Positions 30,056 to 41,759 of a DNA stretch of 64,000 nt are shown here, in pieces. Numbering within the stretch: the first letter of the stretch is position 1; the number at the start of each line of letters is the position of its first letter. The notes beneath the pieces are model-generated. The model searched no databases, had not been told where the DNA came from, and saw only the letters and a program-made list of their open reading frames with translations. The position numbers were made by a program, and so were the translations under genes. The DNA is from Macrothele yani. Lineage: Eukaryota; Arthropoda; Arachnida; Araneae; Macrothelidae. The stretch spans positions 12,537,970-12,601,969 of the forward strand of contig CM077034.1 of the NCBI GenBank assembly GCA_039090855.1, given 5' to 3'.

Positions 30056-32372
30056 TTTTTTTTTTGATTGGAGGTTTAACGACCACCGTGAGCAACTCAA
30101 TGGGCTAAATGCAGTCGCCCGTCCCTAATTTAGGGTCACTGGTTCCAGGGAAGGGAGAGAGCCAGTGCCGTAAGACAAACACAACATCCATTCATTGATT
30201 GATTGGAGGTTTAACGACCACCGTGAGCAACTCAATGGGCTATAAGCAGTCGCCCGTCCCTAATTTAGGGTCACTGGTTCCAAGGAAGGGAGAGAGCCAG
30301 TGCCGTAAGACAAACACAACATCCATTGATTGATTGGAGGTTTAACGACCACCGTGAGCAACTCAATGGGCTATAAGCAGTCGCCCGTCCCTAATTTAGG
30401 GTCACTGGTTCCAGGGAAGGGAGAGAGCCAGTGCCGTAAGACAAACACAACATCCATGCCTCACCGGAAATTCGAACCCGGATCCCTTACGGACGAATGA
30501 TCAGAGGCCAACGCCTTAGACCACTGCGCCACCGGGGCGGCTTTTTTTTTTTTTTTAAGGACCACCGTGAGCAACTCAATGTGCTATAAGCAGTCGCCCG
30601 TCCCTAATTTAGGGTCATTGGTTCTAGGAAAGGGAGAGAACCAGTGCCGCAAGACAAACACAACATTCATGCCTCACCGGGATTCGAACCCGGACCCCGT
30701 TCGGACGAATGATCAGAGGTCATCGCTTAGACCACTGCGCCACCGGGGCGGCAATCACCAAGAATGTTTCTTATAGGTTACCGTAGTGTTGGATTTTTTT
30801 TGGATTGGAGGTTTAACGACCACCGTGAGCAACTCAATGGGCTATAAGCAGTTGCCCGTCCCTAATTTAGGGTCACTGGTTCCAGAGAAGGGAGAGAGCC
30901 AGTGCCGTAAGACAAACACAACATCCATGCCTCACCGGAAATTCGAACCCGGATCCCTTACGGACGAATGATCAGAGGCCAACGCCTTAGACCACTGCGC
31001 CACCGGGGCGGCTTTTTTTTTTTTTAAGGACCACCGTGAGCAACTCAATGGGCTATAAGCAGTCGCCCGTCCCTAATTTAGGGTCATTGGTTCTAGGAAA
31101 GGGAGAGAACCAGTGCCGCAAGACAAACACAACATTCATGCCTCACCGGGATTCGAACCCGGACCCCGTTCGGACGAATGATCAGAGGTCATCGCTTAGA
31201 CCACTGCGCCACCGGGGCGGCAATCACCAAGAATGTTTCTTATAGGTTACCGTAGTGTTGGATTTTTTTTTTGGATTGGAGGTTTAACGACCACCGTGAG
31301 CAACTCAATGGGCTATAAGCAGTCGCCCGTCCCTAATTTAGGGTCACTGGTTCCAGGGAAGGGAGAGAGCCAGTGCCGTAAGACAAACACAACATCCATT
31401 CATTGATTGATTGGAGGTTTAACGACCACCGTGAGCAACTCAATGGGCTATAAGCAGTCGCCCGTCCCTAATTTAGGGTCACTGGTTCTAGGGAAGGGAG
31501 AGAACCAGTGCCGCAAGACAAACACAACATCCATGCCTCACCGGGATTCGAATCCGGACCCCGTTCGGACGAATGATCAGAGGCCATCGCTTAGACCACT
31601 GCGCCACCGGGGCGGCAAACACCAACAATGTTTCTTATAGGTTACCGTAGTGTTGGATTTTTTTTTTTTGGATTGGAGGTTTAACGACCACCGTGAGCAA
31701 CTCAATGGGCTATAAGCAGTCGCCCGTCCCTAATTTAGGGTCACTGGTTCTAGGGAAGGGAGAGAACCAGTGCCGCAAGACAAACACAACATCCATGCCT
31801 CACCGGGATTCGAATCCGGACCCCGTTCGGACGAATGATCAGAGGCCATCGCTTAGACCACTGCGCCACCGGGGCGGCAAACACCAACAATGTTTCTTAT
31901 AGGTTACCGTAGTGTTGGATTTTTTTTTTGATAGGAGGTTTAACGACCACCGTGAGCAACTCAATGGGCTATAAGCAGTCGCCCGTCCCTAATTTAGGGT
32001 CACTGGTTCTAGGGAAGGGAGAGAACCAGTGCCGCAAGACAAACACAACATCCATGCCTCACCGGGATTCGAATCCGGACCCCGTTCGGACGAATGATCA
32101 GAGGCCATCGCTTAGACCACTGCGCCACCGGGGCGGCAAACACCAACAATGTTTCTTATAGGTTACCGTAGTGTTGGATTTTTTTTTTTTTTGGATTGGA
32201 GGTTTAACGACCACCGTGAGCAACTCAATGGGCTATAAGCAGTCGCCCGTCCCTAATTTAGGGTCACTATTTCCAGGGAAGGGAGGGAGCCAGTGCCGTA
32301 AGACAAACACAACATCCATGCCTCACGGGATTCGAACCCGGACCCCTTTCGGACGAATGATCAGAGGCACCG
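30056..32372 (-). mobile_element. SINE1 cluster with repeated 50-bp linkers
   Basis: Left to right: a three-body copy (30063-30541), full or nearly full copies ending near 30751, 31011, 31221 and 31613 (the last with two bodies), further copies ending near 31877 and 32136, and a head-truncated copy ending near 32369. Several are separated by the same linker, CACCAACAATGTTTCTTATAGG plus CCGTAGTGTTGGA. This linker comes from the 28.7-kb insertion site, so the cluster grew by duplication of SINE-plus-linker blocks rather than by independent insertions. Confidence 0.85.
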
Positions 32373-32433
32373 TAGTGTTGAGTTCTGATAGTTATTATTG
32401 ATAAATTTTGTATTTTCTAACAAATCTGCATTT

Positions 32434-32739
32434 ATGCCTAATTTTTGTTCTGCGTTTGGTTGTGTAAATAAGTTGCGCACCAGGAAATGCATCTAAGGGA
32501 TAAATTTTTACAGTTTTCCGCTGAAAAGACTTGATATTTTGAAACAATGGTTGTGCAAAATGAAAAGAAAGGATTTTCACCATTATGTGCATTCAAGAAT
32601 ATGTTCTTTCCACTTTGTAGAGGACGATTTTGTTTACCAGCCTTTTACAAATAGTAGGTAATTGAAACCTGAAAGCGTCCCGACAGTGTTGTTTCCAAAA
32701 AGAAACTTTGAAGAGAAAACGGATTGTGTATTTGGATAG
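32434..32739 (+). pseudogene. THAP zinc-finger domain pseudogene, copy 2
   Basis: A near-identical duplicate of the 29.42-kb domain, offset by 3014 bp, with the same in-frame stops and only a few differences (RTRKC for RHRKC, GINFYSFP, YQPFTNS). Shared stops mean the gene was already dead before duplication. The duplicated block spans roughly 29.15-30.46 and 32.16-33.46 kb. Confidence 0.82.
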
Positions 32740-33069
32740 ATAAGTTTTTGAAATCGAAGTTCTACAAATTCTGCTCACCAAATTCATAGTTATACCTTTA
32801 AATAAGACCACCTATTTGTTTGTTTTTCTTATGGCTCAAGCTACTTGTCATTATTAATATAAAATTATTATCTTTAGCTTGGTAATTTGGCATGCAATGG
32901 TGTTTTCTTTCAACATCCCTTAATTAAGCTTTACTGATAATTTTCTCAAACACTGTGGTGCCTCAAACATCTCAAGCGTGTTATAAACAAACCTTACAAA
33001 ACATCCCCTCAGTGAACATTATAATCATTGGTCTGTCTTGTACTTCAACTAACGACAGAATCTTCATTT

Positions 33070-34340
33070 TTTTTGATTGGAGGTTTAACGACCACCGTGA
33101 GCAACTCAATGGGCTAAATGCAGTCGCCCGTCCCTAATTTAGGGTCACTGGTTCCAGGGAAGGGAGAGAGCCAGTGCCGTAAGACAAACACAACATCCAT
33201 TCATTGATTGATTGGAGGTTTAACGACCACCGTGAGCAACTCAATGGGCTATAAGCAGTCGCCCGTCCCTAATTTAGGGTCACTGGTTCCAAGGAAGGGA
33301 GAGAGCCAGTGCCGTAAGACAAACACAACATCCATTGATTGATTGGAGGTTTAACGACCACCGTGAGCAACTCAATGGGCTATAAGCAGTCGCCCGTCCC
33401 TAATTTAGGGTCACTGGTTCCAGGGAAGGGAGAGAGCCAGTGCCGTAAGACAAACACAACATCCATTCATTGATTGGAGGTTCAACGACCACCGTGAGCA
33501 ACTCAATGGGCTATAAGCAGTCGCCCGTCCCTAATTTAGGGTCACTGGTTCGAGGGAAGGGAGAGAGCCAGTGCCGTAAGACAAACACAACATCCATTCA
33601 TTGATTGATTGGAGGTTTAACGACCACCGTGAGCAACTCAATGGGCTAAATGCAGTCGCCCGTCCCTAATTTAGGGTCACTGGTTCCAGGGAAGGAAAAA
33701 ACCAGTGCCGTAAGACAAACACAACATCCATGCCTCACCGGGATTCGAACCCGAACACCTTCCGGACGAATGATCAGAAGCCATCGCTTAGACCACTGCG
33801 CCACCGGGGTGGCAATAGAATCTTACCTTTCCTGTTTTGGAGAGCATACATTCAACAGTATAGACCATTTTTGTCTTCATTTCAGCTTTAATCTTTCCAG
33901 AAATCAGGAAAGTTCAGCAGAATCTTCAGTTTCATCGTCGGCGCAGTGGTCTAAGCGATGGCCTCTGATCATTCGTCCGAACGGGGTCCGGGTTCGAATC
34001 CCGGTGAGGCATGGATGTTGTGTTTGTCTTACGGCACTGGCTCTCTCCCTTCCCTGGAACCAGTGACCCTAAATTAGGGACGGGCGACTGCTTATAGCCC
34101 ATTGAGTTGCTCACGGTGGTCGTTAAACCTCCGCCGCCCCGGTGGCGCAGTGGTCTAAGGCGTTGGCCTCTGATCATTCGTCCGTAAGGGGTCCGGGTTC
34201 GAATCCCGGTCAGGCATGGATGTTGTGTTTGTCTTACGGCACTGGCTCTCTCCTTCCCTGGAACCAGTGACCCTAAATTAGGGACGGGCGACTGCTTATA
34301 GCCCATTGAGTTGCTCACGGTGGTCGTTAAAATTCAAAAA
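33070..34340. mobile_element. SINE1 cluster in both orientations
   Basis: Minus strand: four tandem bodies (33076, 33211, 33345, 33470) then a complete copy with head to 33812. Plus strand: a copy lacking its first bases (33937-34131) directly followed by a second with full head (34132-34330). About 125 bp of host-type sequence (33820-33935) separates the two orientations; it is repeated at 35655-35775. Confidence 0.83.
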
Positions 34341-34373
34341 AAAAAAAAACCTCCAATAAAAAAAAAAAAAAAA

Positions 34374-37300
34374 ATCGCACACTCAGCCATGCTGGTCCGC
34401 AATCACGTGATCATGACGACACGCGGGTAAGGTACATTCCGGAGTTACTTTTCACAGGTAAGTAACGGAGAAACATTTAATATGAAAACTTTTAATATTT
34501 TTTTTTTTTTGATTGGAGGTTTAAGGACCACCGTGAGCAACTCAATGGGCTATAAGCAGTCGCCCGTCCCTAATTTAGGGTCACTGGTTCCAGGGAAGGG
34601 AGAGAGCCAGTGCCGTAAGACAAGCACAACATCAATGCCTCACCGGGATTCGAACCCGGACCCCTTCGGACGAATGATCCTAGGTCAACGCCTTAGACCA
34701 CTGCGCCTTCTTTTTCCGAAAGGGCAGATAGTGGTCAAGAGTGTATATGAAGTCAATTTAGATATAACCGGCTTAACTTCCCATTTTGATTGACAGAATG
34801 GCACTGAACAAAATGACATTTTGTTGTGCTAACAGAGGAAAACATTCTAATAGCAACTCGTGAAGTCATCTTTCAGAACATGCTTTCAGGTATTTAGAAT
34901 TTAGGAAACACGAAACGTTTCCTAATTTCTAAATTCCTGGAATTAGCTGTAATGCCTTAAAAATTGATAAATCAACTAATAATATCCTTCATAACAGTAT
35001 ATCAACGATTAATATAATAAAGAAGGAAACATTTATTAATATTAAGTGCAAATTGACAAATTCATGTTTCGCTTAGCAATAACACCTATTGCAAAATCTG
35101 CTGATGTTAGTCTTAAGATGGCTGCCGTGACGTCACAGGAGTGACGTTTCGCTGGCTTTTTTTTTTTTTTTTTTTTTGTTTGATTGGAGGTGTAACGACC
35201 ACCGTGAGCAACTCAATGGGCTATAAGCAGTCGCCCGTCCCTAATTTAGGGTCACTGGTTCCAGGGAAGGGAGAGAGCCAGTGCCGTAAGACAAACACAA
35301 CATCCATTCATTGATTGGAGGTTCAACGACCACCGTGAGCAACTCAATGGGCTATAAGCAGTCGCCCGTCCCTAATTTAGGGTCACTGGTTCCAAGGAAG
35401 GGAGAGAGCCAGTGCCGTAAGACAAACACAACATCCATTGATTGATTGGAGATTTAACGACCACCGTGAGCAACTCAATGGGCTATAAGCAGTCGCCCGT
35501 CCCTAATTTAGGGTCACTGGTTCCAGGTAAGGGAAAAAACCAGTGCCGTAAGACAAACACAACATCCATGCCTCACCGGGATTCGAACCCGAACACCTTC
35601 CGGACGAATGATCAGAAGCCATCGCTTAGACCACTGCGCCACCGGGGTGGCAAAAGAATCTTACCTTTCCTGTTTTGGAGAGCATACATTCAACAGTATA
35701 GACCATTTTTGTCTTCATTTCAGCTTTAATCTTTCCAGAAATCAGGAAAGTTCAGCAGAATCTTCAGTTTCATCGTCGGCGCAGTGGTCTAAGCGATGGC
35801 CTCTGATCATTCGTCCGAACGGGGTCCGGGTTCGAATCCCGGTGAGGCATGGATGTTGTGTTTGTCTTACGGCACTGGCTCTCTCCCTTCCCTGGAACCA
35901 GTGACCCTAAATTAGGGACGGGCGACTGCTTATAGCCCATTGAGTTGCTCACGGTGGTCGTTAAAATTCAAAAAAAAAAACCTCCAATAAAAAAAAAAAA
36001 AAAAAAAATCGCACACTCAGCCATGCTGGTCCGCAATCACGTGATCATGACGACACGCGGGTAAGGTACATTCCGGAGTTACTTTTCACAGGTAAGTAAC
36101 GGAGAAACATTTAATATGAAAACTTTTAATATTTTTTTTTTGATTGGAGGTTTAAGGACCACCGTGAGCAACTCAATGGGCTATAAGCAGTCGCCCGTCC
36201 CTAATTTAGGGTCACTGGTTCCAGGGAAGGGAGAGAGCCAGTGCCGTAAGACAAGCACAACATCAATGCCTCACCGGGATTCGAACCCGGACCCCTTCGG
36301 ACGAATGATCCTAGGTCAACGCCTTAGACCACTGCGCCTTCTTTTTCCGAAAGGGCAGATAGTGGTCAAGAGTGTATATGAAGTCTATTTAAATATAACC
36401 GGCTTAACTTCCCATTTTGATTGACAGAATGGCACTGAACAAAATGACATTTTGTTGTGCTAACAGAGGAAAACATTCTAATAGCAACTCGTGAAGTCAT
36501 CTTTCAGAACATGCTTTCAGGTATTTAGAATTTAGGAAACACGAAACGTTTCCTAATTTCTAAATTCCTGGAATTAGCTGTAATGCCTTAAAAATTGATA
36601 AATCAACTAATAATATCCTTCATAACAGTATATCAACGATTAATATAATAAAGAAGGAAACATTTATTAATATTAAGTGCAAATTGACAAATTCATGTTT
36701 CGCTTAGCAATAACACCTATTGCAAAATCTGCTGATGTTAGTCTTAAGATGGTTGCCGTGACGTCACAGGAGTGACGTTTCGCTGGCTTTTTTTTTTTTT
36801 TTTTGTTTGATTGGAGGTGTAACGACCACCGTGAGCAACTCAATGGGCTATAAGCAGTCGCCCGTCCCTAATTTAGGGTCACTGGTTCCAGGGAAGGGAG
36901 AGAGCCAGTGCCGTAAGACAAGCACAACATCAATGCCTCACCGGGATTCGAACCCGGACCCCTTCGGACGAATGATCCTAGGTCAACGCCTTAGACCACT
37001 GCGCCTTCTTTTTCCGAAAGGGCAGACAGTGGTCAAGAGTGTATATGAAGTCAATTTAGATATAACCGGCTTAACTTCCCATTTTGATTGACAGAATGGC
37101 ACTGAACAAAATGACATTTTGTTGTGCTAACAGAGGAAAACATTCTAATAGCAACTCGTGAAGTCATCTTTCAGAACATGCTTTCAGGTATTTAGAATTT
37201 AGGAAACACGAAACGTTTCCTAATTTCTAAATTCCTGGAATTAGCTGTAATGCCTTAAAAATTGATAAATCAACTAATAATATCCTTCATAACAGTATAT

Positions 37301-38125
37301 CAACGATTAATATAATAAAGAAGGAAACATTTATTAATATTAAGTGCAAATTGACAAATTCATGTTTCGCTTAGCAATAACACCTATTGCAAAATCTGCT
37401 GATGTTAGTCTTAAGATGGCTGCCGTGACGTCACAGGAGTGACGTTTCGCTGGCTTTTTTTTTTTTTTTTTTTGTTTGATTGGAGGTGTAACGACCACCG
37501 TGAGCAACTCAATGGGCTATAAGCAGTCGCCCGTCCCTAATTTAGGGTCACTGGTTCCAGGGAAGGGAGAGAGCCAGTGCCGTAAGACAAGCACAACATC
37601 AATGCCTCACCGGGATTCGAACCCGGACCCCTTCGGACGAATGATCCTAGGTCAACGCCTTAGACCACTGCGCCTTCTTTTTCCGAAAGGGCAGATAGTG
37701 GTCAAGAGTGTATATGAAGTCAATTTAGATATAACCGGCTTAACTTCCCATTTTGATTGACAGAATGGCACTGAACAAAATGACATTTTGTTGTGCTAAC
37801 AGAGGAAAACATTCTAATAGCAACTCGTGAAGTCATCTTTCAGAACATGCTTTCAGCTATTTAGAATTTAGGAAACACGAAACGTTTCCTAATTACTAAA
37901 TTCCTGGAATTAGCTGTAATGCCTTAAAAATTGATAAATCAACTAATAATATCCTTCATAACAGTATATCAACGATTAATATAGTAAAGAAGGAAACATT
38001 TATTAATATTAAGTGCAAATTGACAAATTCATGTTTCGCTTAGCGATAACACCTATTGCAAAATCTGCTGATGTTAGTCTTAAGATGGTTGCCGTGACGT
38101 CACAGGAGTGACGTTTCGCTGACGT
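34374..38125. repeat. Tandem segmental duplication carrying SINE1 and a CRE/YY1 block
   Basis: A ~668-bp unit (SINE1 with truncated head, then TTCTTTTTCCGAAAGGGCAG, an AT-rich host stretch, then the CTTAAGATGG/TGACGTCAC block and TTCGCTGGC) occurs starting near 34512, 36141, 36810 and 37479. A larger ~1.64-kb duplication relates 34374-35160 to 36009-36790, together with SINEs upstream of each. The copies differ at only a few positions, so the expansion is recent. Confidence 0.85.
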
Positions 38126-39378
38126 TTTTTTTTTTTTGATTGGAGGTTTAACGACCACCGTGAGCAACTCAATGGGTTATAAGCAGTCACCCGCCCCTAA
38201 CTTAGGGTCACTGGTTCCAGGGAAGGGAGAGAGCCAGTGCCGTAAGACAAACACAACATCCATGCCTGACCGGGATTCGAACCCGGACCCCTTACGGACG
38301 AACGATCAGAGGCCAACGCCTTAGACAACTGCGCCACCGGGGCAGCTTTTTTTTTGGTTGATTGGAATTTTAACGACCACCGTGAGCAGCTCAATGGGCT
38401 ATAAGCAGTCGCCCGTCACTAATTTAGGGTCACTGGTTCCAGGGAAGGAGAGAGCCAGTGCCGTAAGACAAACACAACATCCATTCATTGATTGATTGGA
38501 GGTTTAACGACCACCGTGAGCAACTCAATGGGCTATAAGCAGTCGCCCGTCCCTAATTTAGGGTCACTGGTTCCAGGGAAGGGAGAGAGCCAGTGCCGTA
38601 AGACAAACACAACATCCATTCATTGATTGATTGGAGGTTTAACGACCACCGTGAGCAACTCAATGGGCTATAAGCAGTCGCCCGTCCCTAATTTAGGGTC
38701 ACTGGTTCCAGGGAAGGGAGAGAGCCAGTGCCGTAAGACAAACACAACATCCATTCATTGATTGATTGGAGGTTTAACGACCACCGTGAGCAACTCAATG
38801 GGCTATAAGCAGTCTCCCGTCACTAATTTAGGGTCACTGGTTCCAGGGAAGGGAGAGAGCCAGTGCCGTAAGACAAACACAACATCCATTCATTGATTGA
38901 TTGGAGGTTTAACGACCACCGTGAGCAACTCAATGGGCTATAAGCAGTCGCCCGTCCCTAATTTAGGGTCACTGGTTCCAGGGAAGGGAGAGAGCCAGTG
39001 CCGTAAGACAAACACAACATCCATTCATTGATTGATTGGAGGTTTAACGACCACCGTGAGCAACTCAATGGGCTATAAGCAGTCTCCCGTCACTAATTTA
39101 GGGTCACTGGTTCCAGGGAAGGGAGAGAGCCAGTGCCGTAAGACAAACACAACATCCATTCATTGATTGATTGGAGGTTTAACGACCACCGTGAGCAACT
39201 CAATGTGCTATAAGCAGTCGCCCGTCCCTAATTTAGGGTCACTGGTTCCAGGGAAGGGAGAGAGCCAGTGCCGTAAGACAAACACAATATCCATGCCTCA
39301 CCAGAATTCGAACCCGGACCCCTTACGGACGAATGTTCACAGGCCAGCGCCTTAGACCACTGCGCCATCGGGGCGGCT
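38126..39378 (-). mobile_element. SINE1 copy plus a six-to-seven-body SINE1 array
   Basis: A complete copy (38139-38346) is followed by a multi-body array. Bodies start near 38363, 38494, 38629, 38764, 38899, 39030 and 39165, with one head at the right end (to 39378). TTCGCTG(A/G)C flanks the combined insertion at about 38115 and 39379, inside the duplicated CRE/YY1 block. Several bodies share CGTCACTAATTT while neighbours have CGTCCCTAATTT, alternating by twos. Confidence 0.85.
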
Positions 39379-39834
39379 TCGCTGGCTTAACTTGGATTGC
39401 ATTGAGCCAACGGAGAGGGTTTTCTCCCTTATTTCTACCTCCATGAGTAACACATGATGTGCTTTTCTACAAATTAACGCCTTCAAACTTTTTGTAAGTA
39501 TTCTGAATACATTTCTATAATCTTACAAAGTGGTAAAGTCGTTTTACAATCAATGTGGCCTAGTACATGAAGTAGAACAAGAATTCGTCACTGAGGTGTC
39601 TTATGAAAAGGACTTCATACTGAATCCTTTAGAAAAATCTGTATATTTCCTTCCATACATAAGAAATTATGTGATAAAATGACAAACCATTAAACAATTA
39701 ATTTGTTTCACTGACACGCAGTATCGGAGAGATATCTAAGTTTTTTACACGTCGAATATTTACCTGTTCATTGAAAATGTAACGTCTGATTGTTCATTAA
39801 CGAGAATTTTAATTGTGCTTTCATTTCTTTACAG
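39379..39834. other. Non-repetitive sequence before the candidate exon
   Basis: The first ~80 bp (TTCTCCCTTATTTCTACCTCCATG, in part) match the reverse of 28225-28260, so this is the continuation of the promoter-like block. The rest is AT-rich with no feature. Confidence 0.4.
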
Positions 39835-39971
39835 AATTCCTAACTGTTGGTACAAAATGAATGCTATGTGTATTCCCAGTTTGCAGGATCTGTCTTTTAA
39901 AAGAGTTTTGGAGGATATATTTCGACACGGCAGAAAATTCCGCGAAGACTCCGCATATTATCACAACTTCC
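39835..39971 (+). CDS. Candidate internal exon of an unrecognised host gene
   Basis: A 137-bp open segment bounded by a strong 3' splice site (polypyrimidine stretch, then TTTCTTTACAG at 39824-39834) and a consensus donor GTAAGTA at 39972. The frame through it gives about 45 residues, including NCWYKMNAMCIPSLQDLSF then KRVLEDIFRHGRKFREDSAY. The intron phases would be 2 upstream and 1 downstream. No family is recognised, though PSLQDLSFKRVL resembles SOCS/VHL-box-like or leucine-rich pieces only loosely. It is the only place in the window where both splice signals and an open frame agree outside transposons. No partner exon is seen. Confidence 0.42.
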
Positions 39972-40131
39972 GTAAGTACCACACTCTTCAGTTCCCCTTT
40001 TGTTTTTAAAGCATGTCTAACTAATATGCTACAAATAAAGAATGTGAGAAAGTTTCTGACTTACAGTCGTGGCCAAAAGTCTTGCACCAGTTGACCGAAA
40101 GTCAATTTTTGATGATTGAACTCAACTTATA

Positions 40132-41415
40132 CACAGTGCGTCAAATAATTTTCAAGACTGGCGCTAGATTTCAGCCTACGGTGGCGCCACCAGTGTAATC
40201 GCGAATGCGTTATAAACCGTGGCCATCTGCTTGCTTTCTGCCAAAAGTGCTGCGCAGTTGTTAAAGTAACTCAAACGAAACGGCCGTTCATTAGAGAAGT
40301 AAAATTTGTTTCATGTTGGATTATTAAGATGGAACAAAAGGCTGTTAATAAATTTAACGCAAAACTTGGTAAAAGTGCCTCGGAAACGTACCAAATGATG
40401 AAACAAGTTTACGGTGAGTTTTGTTTAAGTAGATCAAATGTCTTCCTGTGGCACAAACGTTTTTTGGATGGAAGAGATACGCTAGAAGATGATAAGCATA
40501 CCGGAAGACCAAGTTCATCCAGGACACCTGAGATTATTGAAAAAGTGCGCGATTTCGTGGCAAACAATCGATGTGCGTCACTAAGAATGATGGAAGAGTC
40601 TTTAAACATCAACACAGAAACGATTCGAACCATCCTGCATGAAGATTTGGGCAAAACAAAAGTCCGTACTAAATTTGTTCCACACACGTTAACCAATGAA
40701 CAAAAATCAAAGAGAATCAAGGAGAAGTGCACATTGCAGAGATATCATTTCAGCCGCTGAAAATGATCCAAATTTCTTAAAATCGGTTGTTACAGGTGAT
40801 GAAACATGGTGTTTACAATATGATCCTAAAACAAAGCGACAAAGTGCGGAATGGAAGTCAAAAAACTCACCACAAGCCAAAAAAACAAGAAAAGTTCCAT
40901 CGAAAATCAAAACAATGCTCATTATATTCTTCGATAGTAAGGGTATTTATTATCCACAAAGAATTTGTTCCAAGTGGACAAACATTTACTGGTGAGTTTT
41001 ATTTAAATGTTTTGAGGCGTTTGATGGGCAGAATTCGTCGCATTCGTCGAGAATATCGGGATGAAAACATTGGTGTTTGTTGCACGATAATGCACCCAGT
41101 CACACCTCACTTCTTGTTCGTAGATTTTTGGCGAAAAATACCGTCTGTGTGTTGAATCATCCACCGTATTCGCCTGATTTAGCACCCTGCGATTTTTCTT
41201 TATTTCCAAAACTTAACATGACGTTAAAAGGGTGTTATTTTGATGATATTTCGACCATACAAACAGCTTCGACGCGTGCTTTGGAGGCAATTCCGCAAAG
41301 TGAACTGGAACAGGCATTCGAATCATTATTAAATCACCGTAACAAGTGTAATTATAATTTTTTGTTTCTATTTCATTTTACAGACCCAGTTTAAAAAATT
41401 CTTTGCCGCACTGTG
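40132..41415 (+). mobile_element. Mariner element M1
   Basis: 1284 bp, bounded by CACAGTGCG(T)CAAATAATTT and its inverted partner ending GCACTGTG, with flanking TA at 40130-40131 and 41416-41417. Both size and TA target site are typical of mariner. It lies inside the left inverted repeat of Tc1-like element C. Confidence 0.9.
40329..41394 (+). pseudogene. Mariner transposase (DD34D), frameshifted
   Basis: The start MEQKAVNKFNAKLGKSASET leads into the paired helix-turn-helix region (FLWHKRFLDGRDTLEDD, GRPSSS). The catalytic Asp residues are in VTGDETW, HDNAPSHTS and APCDFSLFPKL, with 34 residues between the last two, the mariner DD34D signature. The first frame breaks at about 40725 through an ~11-bp repeat of AGAATCAAGG compared with copy M2. 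Two further phase changes occur near 40930-41080. The protein cannot be made in one piece. Normal family length is about 340-350 residues. Confidence 0.88.
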
Positions 41416-41759
41416 TACAGCGTGATGGTAAAGTCAGGTTACATATTGTACATTATTTTAGAGGAAATTTTATGCTGAATTCAAATATTTTTACAGAATG
41501 TCATTACCAGTAATAGAAGTGAAGTTGCAAGCAAAAGTACAGCGTCTAGTCATAAAAAGCAACAATTTGTGAAATTAGTGTACAATGCATTTAACGAAAA
41601 ATTACTGTACAGTATATTATTGAAACTTGCAGGACACTTGAAATAACTTACCAACAAGCAAAATACGCTTTAATATTTAATTGGGTAACCACGGTTTCTA
41701 AGTAACAAAGTACACTTTCTTGGAATGGAACTAGTGAGCTTCTCTAGGTGGCCATTGCT

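Noticed and set aside
28522..39355. Dozens of similar frames beginning MIGGLTTTVSNSMGYKQS
   Set aside because: They are antisense readings of the SINE1 body and head; they start and stop with the SINE and not with any gene.
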